Shown here: positions 1-5,895 of the stretch, one piece after another | Layout: the number at the start of each line of letters is the position of its first letter | How positions within the stretch are numbered: the stretch's first letter is position 1 | Source of the DNA: Streptomyces sp. ISL-11 | GTDB lineage: Bacteria; Actinomycetota; Actinomycetes; Streptomycetales; Streptomycetaceae | NCBI RefSeq assembly: GCF_018614525.1 | Contig: NZ_JAGGOL010000051.1 | Location: forward strand, 1-41,045 | DNA: 41,045 nt | Direction: 5' to 3' | Made by a program: the position numbers and the translations under genes | Notes under the pieces: model-generated | Told to the model about the DNA's origin: nothing | What the model saw: the letters and a program-made list of their open reading frames with translations, nothing else | Databases searched by the model: none

Positions 1-48
1 GCCCCTTACGGGACATCGTTTAATGGAGAAGTACGGCTGGAGTACTAG
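1..48 (+). mobile_element. right tip of an IS701-like element (partial, runs off the left edge)
   Basis: Positions 21-44 are identical to the 24-bp outer tip of the complete IS at 2148-3707 (3684-3707), and both are followed directly by CTAG (45-48 here, 3708-3711 there). Inward of the shared 24 bp the sequences differ completely, so this is the end of a different element with the same ends, or a deleted derivative. CTAG fits the YTAR target known for IS701-family transposition. Confidence 0.7.
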
Positions 49-70
49 GCCCACCCTGTACAGACCTCCA

Positions 71-105
71 CCCCGGCACGGGCTTGGGGTCGGCTCGTGC
101 CGGGG
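71..105. terminator. 10-bp stem hairpin downstream of the 121-393 gene
   Basis: CCCCGGCACG (71-80) and CGTGCCGGGG (96-105) are perfect inverted repeats around a 15-nt loop, about 15 bp past the stop codon of the minus-strand gene. No T-run follows, which is normal for Streptomyces terminators. Confidence 0.5.
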
Positions 106-120
106 CGGGTCACGCGCGAG

Positions 121-393
121 TCAGCGCACGCGGTGGTTGCTGGTGTCGGCGATGTAAAAGCTCGCGTCGAGATCGACGCTCATGGACCTTGCCTTCACCG
201 CAGGGCCCGCCACGTAGGCCGCTACAGGGGCGCCGGAGTCGTTGACGACCGTGAGAGAAACCGGAACGGCTTCGCCGCCGCTGACGACGAGCGTGGGCAC
301 CCCGTCCACGTAGCGCAGGCTCAGCGTGCCCACGTCCTCGGGTTTCGGCTCGCTCACGTCAATGATCTCGAACGGCTGCTTCTCCTCGGGCAT
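121..393 (-). CDS. small hypothetical protein with a C-terminal NHL-like motif
   Basis: This 90-residue acidic protein begins MPEEKQPFEI. The ATG at 393 is preceded by GAGGGGTGGGCAC, a good ribosome site, which decides the start over longer upstream readings. The middle is beta-rich (LRYVDGVPTLVVSGG, then VSLTVVNDSG), and the end reads FYIADTSNHRVR, the signature of an NHL beta-propeller blade. Only one blade-like motif is present, so it is either a short stand-alone protein or the leftover of a larger propeller. No signal peptide is visible. It lies 73 bp inside a CTAG-flanked IS tip and ends in a hairpin. Function unknown. Confidence 0.6.
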   Translation of the reverse strand: MPEEKQPFEIIDVSEPKPEDVGTLSLRYVDGVPTLVVSGGEAVPVSLTVVNDSGAPVAAYVAGPAVKARSMSVDLDASFYIADTSNHRVR

Positions 394-461
394 GTGCCCA
401 CCCCTCTGAAACGGAAAAATGACGGCCTGTCGCGAATTTTGCCACGCCGTGACTGCGCGAG

Positions 462-728
462 CTAGGACGCGCCCCATGAGCCCACCACGACCCATCGGAC
501 AGTCCCTAGGGCTCGTATCTGCTCCAGGTGGTGGGCGGCGGCGCAATTGGCGGCGTAGCAGGCGGTGCTGGCGGCCGCGGGGTGGTGGTCGGGGGTGTAG
601 AGGTGGCGCCATCTGCCCTCGTCGTCGATTGGGCAGGAGCGGCATTGCACGCCGCCCGTGGCGGCCGGGGAGTTGTGCCTGTCCCTGCGGTGGCCGCAGA
701 GGCAGAGGGGGGCGGGGTCACCGGGCAC
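462..728 (-). CDS. small Cys/His-rich hypothetical protein
   Basis: The GTG at 728 overlaps the end of the upstream minus-strand gene by 11 bp, suggesting translational coupling. The 88-residue product has CLCGH near residue 9, a downstream His, and CRSC near residue 29, followed by a His/Ala-rich tail (HHPAAASTACYAANC). The CxCxH...CxxC spacing suggests a small zinc-binding fold. I do not recognise the family. The final 15 residues (WVVVGSWGAS) look unlike the rest and may be read-through into rearranged DNA. Confidence 0.45.
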   Translation of the reverse strand: MPGDPAPLCLCGHRRDRHNSPAATGGVQCRSCPIDDEGRWRHLYTPDHHPAAASTACYAANCAAAHHLEQIRALGTVRWVVVGSWGAS

Positions 729-1053
729 GGTCGCCGCCGAGGAGGAGCTGGATATGGCGGCGTTGACTGTCGGTCTCGCGGCGTAGGGCGTCGATGGTGC
801 GGAGGAGCTCGGCACGCTCGGCGATCCAGGCTTGGCCGAGCGCGGGGGGCTCTGCAGGCGGTGTCCGGATGGTGTCCGTGCTGGTCGCAGCGGTTTCGGA
901 CGGGGCGGTGCCTGCGGTGTCCGGAGTGGTCCGGGTGGTGTCCGGATCGGTGTCCGCCCAGACGGTCCGGGTTGCGCCGCCGTGGCCGTGGACGGCTATG
1001 GCGTCGTCCAGGCGATCCCAGCGCGTTACGACAAGAGGGCCTACATCTTCCAT
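718..1053 (-). CDS. hypothetical protein, Thr/Pro linker and C-terminal helix
   Basis: This 111-residue protein starts MEDVGPLVVTRWDRLDDAI. A folded-looking N-terminus (about 1-35) is joined by a Thr/Asp/Pro-rich linker (36-70) to a charged helix (AELLRTIDALRRETDSQRRHIQLLLGGD), probably a coiled coil. The gene overlaps the next small gene by 11 bp and follows a Nudix remnant. Codon use is typical of the genome. The layout (small globular head, disordered linker, helix) resembles accessory DNA-binding or adaptor proteins of integrated elements, but I cannot name a family. Confidence 0.45.
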   Translation of the reverse strand: MEDVGPLVVTRWDRLDDAIAVHGHGGATRTVWADTDPDTTRTTPDTAGTAPSETAATSTDTIRTPPAEPPALGQAWIAERAELLRTIDALRRETDSQRRHIQLLLGGDRAR

Positions 1054-1089
1054 GGCACTGTGACCGTCGCCGCGATCTGGCTGTGGCTC

Positions 1090-1275
1090 CGCCCCTGACC
1101 CGCCAGACAGTGCCTAGTTTTGTTCCGAGGTGGTGTCCTCCCTTGATGTAGTCGCCGACAGTTGGCGCGTTGCCGCAGGCCGTGACAACGTGTGTCTGAG
1201 TCTCCTCGGCGACCTCGCGTCGCAGGGCCTCGGTCAGGCTCTCGCCGTTGTCCACGCCGCAGCGCCATGGCGCTG
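1090..1275 (-). pseudogene. remnant of a Nudix hydrolase
   Basis: One minus-strand frame contains GESLTEALRREVAEETQ, the core of a Nudix box, then THVVTACGNAPTVGDYIKGG, before sliding into arginine-rich nonsense. The first Gly of the box is Cys and the last Gly is Gln, and the domain is cut on both sides, since a full Nudix domain needs about 130 residues. It is therefore a decayed fragment and not a working hydrolase. Confidence 0.55.
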
Positions 1276-1553
1276 TCGCCTCGACAGGCCGTCCGACTGG
1301 TATGCGGGGTGAGCTGGACGGCCGCAGTGAAGCGTCCGGCCCCGGCGACGGACTACTCACCCCGACGCCCTACGCGGGCGGTGAGCAGGTCATCGTTACA
1401 GTGACGCTCCATATCAAACAGCGCCAATGAGGGTATCCAGGGTTGTGGGGGCATCCCGGGTCGGTGGTGTGCCCTGAGCGCCCCGTTCCGCACCCTGTTG
1501 ACGATCGCCTTCCGCGCGTCACGCTGAACCGACAACGCGTAAGGAGGAGCACC

Positions 1554-1811
1554 ATGGCCGAACGTGTCCGCACCGGTTGGAGCAGGCTGCTCATCACCGC
1601 CGCCTGTGCCGTCATCATCCCCCTCACCCTCGCTCCACCCGCCGCCGCTGTTGACCTCCCCGGCGTCCCCGACGTCCTCCCCCTCGACACCGTCATCCTC
1701 AGCGTCTCCGAGCTCACCCAGAACATCTCCAACCTCTCCCGCAGCGTCCGCAGCGCTTGGCGCGTCGACGCCAACCTCGACCTAATCGGTGTCCCGGAAG
1801 GGGCTGTTTGA
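1554..1811 (+). CDS. small secreted protein, possibly 3'-truncated
   Basis: The start is set by AAGGAGG at 1541-1547, 6 bp before ATG. The 85-residue product has a clear signal peptide: basic MAERVRTGWSR, hydrophobic LLITAACAVIIPLTLAP, cleavage near AAA-VD. The short mature part contains LPGVPDVLPLDTVILSV and a helix SELTQNISNLSRSVRSAW. The last residues (LIGVPEGAV) look abrupt, so the original gene may have been longer and cut by the rearrangements around the IS elements. A TTGACG hexamer near 1498 is a possible -35 box. It converges with the 1844-2059 gene. Function unknown. Confidence 0.6.
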   Translation: MAERVRTGWSRLLITAACAVIIPLTLAPPAAAVDLPGVPDVLPLDTVILSVSELTQNISNLSRSVRSAWRVDANLDLIGVPEGAV

Positions 1812-1843
1812 GCAGGCTGAGGTGCTTCGCGTGCTCTCGCGGG

Positions 1844-2059
1844 CTATCCCGCGAGGGCGAGGTTGTGGAGTCGGGCGGCGGTTCGGGCGGTCGGGTAGCC
1901 GAGGCGGACGGGCGTGCGGTTGCACCAGGCGCGGAGGGTCCAGCGGGTTCCGTCGTGGTCGATCGTGTAGGTGTACGAGCCGTCGGCAGTCTTGGCGTGG
2001 TAGGTGCGGGCGGGCCAGCTGGCCTTGTGCCAGGTGAGGTTGGGCCAGGAAAGTCGCAT
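1844..2059 (-). CDS. small hypothetical protein, Trp/Thr-rich
   Basis: This 71-residue protein has the look of a conserved actinomycete small protein: MRLSWPNLTWHKASWPARTY, then a DG-turn (TIDHDGTRWTLRAW), then a C-terminal helix rich in Arg/Thr/Ala. GGAG lies 8 bp before the ATG. An 8-bp-stem hairpin (2080-2103) sits just upstream in the leader. It lies 85 bp outside the left end of the complete IS. No motif assigns a function. Confidence 0.5.
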   Translation of the reverse strand: MRLSWPNLTWHKASWPARTYHAKTADGSYTYTIDHDGTRWTLRAWCNRTPVRLGYPTARTAARLHNLALAG

Positions 2060-2079
2060 TGCTTCTCCAGGGGGCGGAG

Positions 2080-2103
2080 CCCGGCGGCTTGGCGTCCGCC
2101 GGG
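2080..2103. other. hairpin in the leader of the 1844-2059 gene
   Basis: CCCGGCGG (2080-2087) and CCGCCGGG (2096-2103) form a perfect 8-bp stem with an 8-nt loop, 20 bp upstream of the minus-strand start codon. It could be a terminator for transcription leaving the IS or a leader structure. Confidence 0.35.
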
Positions 2104-2143
2104 CCGACCGGTTCAGGCGCGGGGTGCCGTGGGGGACAGCGTG

Positions 2144-2282
2144 CTAGTACTCCAGCCGTACTTCTCCATTAGTGCTGGTCAGCGGCTTGGGTGTGGGAAG
2201 TGTAGCGGGGTGGGTCGGTGTGCGGGGCGGTCTTGGCGGACCGTCCCGCGAAGGTGTGACCGCGCCGCATGTAGTGACAGTG
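2144..2282 (+). repeat. left arm of the 139-bp IS inverted repeat (with CTAG)
   Basis: This is the inverted copy of 3573-3711, differing at one base (A at 2198). It contains the last 46 codons of the transposase, so the gene's 3' end is duplicated in inverted orientation at the other end of the element. Confidence 0.9.
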
Positions 2283-3553
2283 TCGGGCGCGTGCTTGGTG
2301 ACGGCGTCTCCAGTGCGACCACCTGATTGCGTAGTCGCGTCGTGCAGGACGACGTTGGGGTTCAACTGCCAGCAGGCGGCGTACTTCTGCCGGGGTGAGG
2401 TCCACGAGGTCGGGCGTGTCAGCCGCATCACCCCTTTTTCGCGTGCCTGGACGGCCATCGCCGCGAGAAAGATGTGCGCGAGCATGACGAGAGTGATGTG
2501 CCGGTACCAGCCGACGTAGCGGCGGACTTCGTACTGGTCCAGGCCGCACTCGTTCTTCGCGCTCTGGAAGCACTCCTCGATCTTCCAGCGGCAGCCCGCG
2601 ATGCGGGCCAGGTCGGCCACGGTGGCATCCAACGGGGCACTGGCCAGGTAGTAGGCGATCTCCGCGGGGCGGGTGATGCTGCGGCGGGCGAGCATCCAGC
2701 GTTGCCGCGTGGGCTCGTCGCCGTCGAATTCCCAGACGGCCGGCAGCCGGGCTGCCGCCCAGTCGTAGAGCCGTGGTCCTTTCGCGCCGTCTCCGCAGGA
2801 CAGACGTTGCCATGCCTCGGGCGGGGCCTGTCCGATGAGGTAGTCGATGCGCGGCCCGTGGACCTGCTGCGACTTGGGCACCGCCACGACGTAGGAGAGG
2901 CCGGCGTCCTCCAGGAAGCGGCGAAAGCGGGAGTCCTGGCCATAAGCGGAATCTGCGGTGACCCAGGAGAAGACCAGCGGGGAGCGCATGGCTCGCAGGA
3001 TCATGGAGCGGGCGAGGTCGTTCTTGGTCGTGAAGTCGCGCTGGTCGGGAACCTGGGCCGCCCGGCAGCGTTCGCGATCCTCAGTCCAGGACTTGGGCAG
3101 GTAGAGCTCGCGGTCGACCAGTGCGTGACCGCGGCTGGTGGCATAAGCGGCGAAGACACCGATCTGGCAATTTTCCGTGCGGCCCGCCGTTCCAGAATAT
3201 TGACGCTGCACTCCGGCTGAGGTGGTGCCCTTCTTGACGAAGCCGGTGTCATCGATGATCAACACGCCCTTCGATGCGTCGAGTTGTTCTGCCGCATAGA
3301 ACTGCAGATCGTCGCGGAGGCGGTCCGCTTCCCAGCGACTGCGGGACAGGAGGTGCTGCAACCCGTCTGGGGTGGCATGCCCGGCATACTCGGCGAGTTG
3401 CCAGCCGTCCTTGCGACCTACCGGACCCAGCAGCCCGCGCACGTAGTCGCGCATCCGGCGCCGGGGTTCCACCCTGGCGAAGCAGGCTCCGGCCCGCAGG
3501 AACAGGTTCTCAAGTTCACGGCCCCAGGCACTCGTGGGCACATCATCGATCAC
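2144..3553 (-). CDS. IS701-family DDE transposase
   Basis: This 469-residue transposase cuts and joins the IS ends. The three acidic catalytic positions can be placed: GVLIIDDTGF (Asp 101/102), WVTADSAYG (Asp 201) and RWKIEECFQSAKNECGLDQYE (Glu 326/327), in the usual beta-strand contexts, with the YEVRRY tail typical of IS701/IS4-like enzymes. The gene is intact. The last 46 codons lie inside the inverted repeat and form a Pro-rich tail. The reading frame ends VRLEY followed by TAG, and that TAG is the CTAG target duplication, so the stop codon is supplied by the host target. Confidence 0.9.
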   Translation of the reverse strand: MIDDVPTSAWGRELENLFLRAGACFARVEPRRRMRDYVRGLLGPVGRKDGWQLAEYAGHATPDGLQHLLSRSRWEADRLRDDLQFYAAEQLDASKGVLIIDDTGFVKKGTTSAGVQRQYSGTAGRTENCQIGVFAAYATSRGHALVDRELYLPKSWTEDRERCRAAQVPDQRDFTTKNDLARSMILRAMRSPLVFSWVTADSAYGQDSRFRRFLEDAGLSYVVAVPKSQQVHGPRIDYLIGQAPPEAWQRLSCGDGAKGPRLYDWAAARLPAVWEFDGDEPTRQRWMLARRSITRPAEIAYYLASAPLDATVADLARIAGCRWKIEECFQSAKNECGLDQYEVRRYVGWYRHITLVMLAHIFLAAMAVQAREKGVMRLTRPTSWTSPRQKYAACWQLNPNVVLHDATTQSGGRTGDAVTKHAPDTVTTCGAVTPSRDGPPRPPRTPTHPATLPTPKPLTSTNGEVRLEY

Positions 3554-3707
3554 ATCTGCGGACTGCTCGATCCACTGTCACTACATGCGGCGCGGTCACA
3601 CCTTCGCGGGACGGTCCGCCAAGACCGCCCCGCACACCGACCCACCCCGCTACACTCCCCACACCCAAGCCGCTGACCAGCACTAATGGAGAAGTACGGC
3701 TGGAGTA
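2148..3707 (-). mobile_element. complete IS701-family insertion sequence
   Basis: The element is 1,560 bp and flanked on both sides by CTAG (2144-2147 and 3708-3711), matching the 4-bp YTAR target duplication known for IS701 elements. It encodes one full-length DDE transposase. The terminal inverted repeats are 135 bp (139 bp with CTAG), with a single mismatch at 2198, far longer than the 20-odd bp usual in the family. The near identity of the arms suggests recent insertion or recent homogenisation of the ends. Confidence 0.85.
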
Positions 3708-3711
3708 CTAG
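3573..3711 (-). repeat. right arm of the 139-bp IS inverted repeat (with CTAG)
   Basis: This is the reverse complement of 2144-2282 with one difference. It lies 20 bp upstream of the transposase start and so must hold, or immediately neighbour, the transposase promoter. Its outer 24 bp also match the IS tip at 21-44. Confidence 0.9.
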
Positions 3712-4037
3712 GCGCCCGCGCGGCGTCCGGCGCTCGTTGTCCTCACGCGCCGGACGGGCTGGATTTGGCCGAAACGCGGCCGGAACGGTTCTCCGCACGG
3801 GGCTGCTGGATCGCGAGCTGCCCCAGGGTGCCCTGGGAGGCGAGGCGTCGGAGGTTGGGTGCGAGGTGGGGGTTTATTCGGGAGTGGTCATGCTTGCGAG
3901 GGAATGGGGAGAGGCAGGTGGTTCGGTGGGGATTCGGTGGGCAATTCTTGGAGCGCGACGTCGTGAAGATCGCCGGGCGGTGGGCCAGCCTCCCGGCAGT
4001 TGGCGGTAGTTCCGTTCTGTGTTCTGGAGGAATTGAC
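3712..4037. other. gap right of the IS with a partial dispersed repeat
   Basis: No convincing gene is visible. 3740-3766 carries TCCTCACGCGCCGGACGGGC and a few more bases, the left half of the palindrome in the dispersed repeats at 25.7, 37.2 and 39.8 kb. A short minus-strand frame reading LASQGTLGQLAIQQPRAE (about 3780-3850) looks like a coding remnant but has no start or context. The last 100 bp should hold the promoter of the 4038 gene. Confidence 0.4.
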
Positions 4038-4352
4038 ATGGCAAGCACCCGCACGGCCCGCGTCCTGGCTGCTGTGGCCGCACTTCCGATGGCGGCCCTG
4101 CTGTTCTCCGGCGTGGCCTCGGCCGACGACGGGAATGGCAACCAGGTGGCCAACCGCGGTTCCAATGCCGCCGCCGCGGGCATCATCGGGAGCGGTGTCG
4201 CCGGCCCCAACGAAGGCGCCTCCACCACGGGCCAGCAGCAGGCCGTGGGCACCGGAGCATCGAACCAGAACAATACGGCGAGTGTCGTCGGTTCCGAGGA
4301 CACCGAGATTCAGCAGGAGAACGTCGCCGTCTCCTTCACCGAGCTCTGGTAG
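4038..4352 (+). CDS. small Asn/Gln/Gly-rich secreted protein
   Basis: CTGGAGG lies 8 bp before the ATG. The 104-residue product has a signal peptide (MASTRTARVLAAVAALPMAALLFSG, cleavage near ASA-DD). The mature part is low-complexity and rich in Gly, Ala, Asn and Gln, with GIIGSGVAGPN, TTGQQQAVGTGASNQNNTA and a terminal motif QQENVAVSFTELW. Similar short Streptomyces secreted proteins end in a xFTxLW motif. The composition suggests a surface-associated, possibly beta-aggregating protein, as in chaplins or rodlins, but it has neither the chaplin Cys pair nor the rodlin sequence. It is monocistronic, with a strong hairpin at 4414-4441. Confidence 0.65.
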   Translation: MASTRTARVLAAVAALPMAALLFSGVASADDGNGNQVANRGSNAAAAGIIGSGVAGPNEGASTTGQQQAVGTGASNQNNTASVVGSEDTEIQQENVAVSFTELW

Positions 4353-4413
4353 CCGCCTCTGGGGATGGTGGTGATACGTGACTGGGTGAATCCGAAATGG
4401 GTCTGGTGATGGT

Positions 4414-4441
4414 GCGCGGCGGCACTCCGGTGCCGCCGCGC
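4414..4441. terminator. 12-bp stem terminator after the 4038-4352 gene
   Basis: GCGCGGCGGCAC (4414-4425) pairs perfectly with GTGCCGCCGCGC (4430-4441) around a TCCG tetraloop, 60 bp after the stop codon and 33 bp before the next promoter. Confidence 0.75.
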
Positions 4442-4473
4442 AGCCATGTCCGGGGCGGGCCGGGTCGGACCGC

Positions 4474-4507
4474 TTGACAGTCACCCTGACCTGACGGACA
4501 GTCAGGT
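4474..4507 (+). promoter_or_regulatory. promoter with overlapping dyad operator for the MaoC/Ltp operon
   Basis: TTGACA (4474-4479) is followed after 17 bp by GACAGT (4497-4502). Overlapping the -10 is a 7-bp dyad, ACCTGAC (4489-4495), 5 nt, GTCAGGT (4501-4507). It is well placed for a TetR-type repressor, as often controls acyl-CoA/MaoC operons in actinomycetes. A transcript starting 6-9 nt past the -10 would begin at or just before the GTG at 4511, so the first gene may be leaderless. Confidence 0.55.
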
Positions 4508-4510
4508 CGC

Positions 4511-5455
4511 GTGAGCGCGAGCATGAGCGACGCCCCCCGCGACGACGACCTCCACCCCTTGCTCAAGACCTTCGAAGGCCGGCCCGCCACCGTCTCCGGC
4601 CGGGCGAAGGACCCCGTCAACTCGCCCATGATCAGGCACTGGTGCGAAGCCATGGGCGACGCCAACCCCGCCTACACCGGCGACGACGCCATCGCCCCGC
4701 CCACCATGCTCCAGGCATGGCTCATGGGCGGACTCTCCGGGCGCGGGCGCGCCCGTTCCACCGCCTACGAGCAGCTGTTCGAGATGCTCCGCCGTGCCGG
4801 GTACACCGCCATCGTCGCCACCGACTGCGAGCAGGAATACCCGCGCCCCCTCCGCCCCGGCGACCTCCCCACCTTCGACACCGTCATCGAGTCCGTATCG
4901 CCGCGCAAGACCACCAGGCTCGGCGCCGGGCACTTCATCACGACGCGGACCGAGGTGCGGGTGAACGGGCGGCTCGTCGGGACGCACCGCTTCCGCGTCC
5001 TCACCTACGCGCCCGCACCCGGACCCGTCCCCGCCGCTGTCCGTACCGACCGTCCCCGCCCCGTCGTCAACCGCGACAACGCCGGCTTCTGGGAGGGCGT
5101 CGCCGCGCACCGGCTGCTCATCCAGCGCTGCGACGCCTGCGCCGCGCTCCGTTTCCCCTGGCTGCCGGGCTGCGGCCGGTGCGGTTCGCCGGAGTGGAGC
5201 ACCGTCGAGGCGTCCGGTGCCGGGACCGTCTTCTCGTACGTGATCGTGCACCACCCGCCCGCTCCCGGCCTCGATCCCCCTTACGCGGTCGGGCTCGTCG
5301 AACTCGCCGAAGGGGTGCGGATGATCAGCAACATCACGGGCGCGGCGGCCGAGCGCGTACGGATCGGGATGGCGGTCGCGCTGGAGTTCGTACGGGTGGA
5401 CGCGGATCTGGAGATCCCCGTATTCCGGGCGCTCCCGGACGGGGCCGCGGGATGA
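4511..5455 (+). CDS. MaoC-like hydratase N-domain fused to OB-fold (DUF35) domain, ChsH2-like
   Basis: This 314-residue bifunctional protein has a hot-dog (MaoC-like) domain at about 15-165 and an OB-fold DUF35 domain at about 180-305. The OB-fold begins with a rubredoxin-type zinc ribbon, Cys207-x2-Cys210 and Cys221-x2-Cys224. In the hot-dog half the active-site region reads GDANPAY, with Tyr where catalytic MaoC proteins have His, so this half probably needs the partner encoded next. In M. tuberculosis ChsH2 the same architecture pairs its MaoC half with ChsH1 and its DUF35 half with the Ltp2 aldolase during steroid side-chain removal. The GTG at 4511 or the ATG at 4523 could be the start. 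The stop overlaps the next start (ATGA). Confidence 0.88.
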   Translation: MSASMSDAPRDDDLHPLLKTFEGRPATVSGRAKDPVNSPMIRHWCEAMGDANPAYTGDDAIAPPTMLQAWLMGGLSGRGRARSTAYEQLFEMLRRAGYTAIVATDCEQEYPRPLRPGDLPTFDTVIESVSPRKTTRLGAGHFITTRTEVRVNGRLVGTHRFRVLTYAPAPGPVPAAVRTDRPRPVVNRDNAGFWEGVAAHRLLIQRCDACAALRFPWLPGCGRCGSPEWSTVEASGAGTVFSYVIVHHPPAPGLDPPYAVGLVELAEGVRMISNITGAAAERVRIGMAVALEFVRVDADLEIPVFRALPDGAAG

Positions 5456-5895
5456 GGGCCGGCGACGAACTTCCCGCGCTGACCATCCCCGTCACTCGTA
5501 CGCTCGTCGTCGCGGGTGCCATCGCCTCCCGCGACTACCAGGACGTGCACCACGACGTGGAAGCGGCCCGCGCCAAGGGCTCTCCCGACATCTTCATGAA
5601 CATCCTCACCACCAATGGTCTGGTGGGCCGGTACATCACCGACTATTTCGGCCCGGAGGCGACGCTCCTGAAGGTTTCGATACGGCTGGGTGTGCCGAAC
5701 TATCCAGGCGACGTCCTGACATTGACCGGAAGGATCGTTTCCGTGAGCGATCACGCCCACGACTCCCACGGTGTCCCCGTGGAGGCGGAGGTCGCCGTTC
5801 GCGGCGCCAACGGCCTCGGCCGCCACGTCACCGGCACGGTCATCGTCACTGTTCCGGGCCCGACGCCTGCCCCCGACTCCGCCACCGCCGGATGA
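5452..5895 (+). CDS. MaoC-family enoyl-CoA hydratase, ChsH1-like
   Basis: This 147-residue single hot-dog protein keeps the hydratase active-site pair in SRDYQDVHHD (Asp28 and His33), absent from its fused neighbour, and therefore supplies the catalytic half of a heteromeric hydratase. It also has the typical substrate-loop segment GRYITDYFGPEA and strand LKVSIRLGVPNYPGD. Its ATG sits in the ATGA overlap with the upstream TGA, and its own stop overlaps the next start, so the three genes are translationally coupled. Expected reaction: hydration of a 2-enoyl-CoA to the 3-hydroxyacyl-CoA used by the downstream aldolase. The exact substrate is not shown by the sequence. Confidence 0.88.
   Translation: MRAGDELPALTIPVTRTLVVAGAIASRDYQDVHHDVEAARAKGSPDIFMNILTTNGLVGRYITDYFGPEATLLKVSIRLGVPNYPGDVLTLTGRIVSVSDHAHDSHGVPVEAEVAVRGANGLGRHVTGTVIVTVPGPTPAPDSATAG

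Noticed and set aside
4642..5895. A 417-codon plus-strand frame across both MaoC genes
   Set aside because: Its first two thirds are Arg/Pro/His-rich text out of frame with the MaoC/OB gene; only its last 147 codons (from 5452) are the real second MaoC gene.
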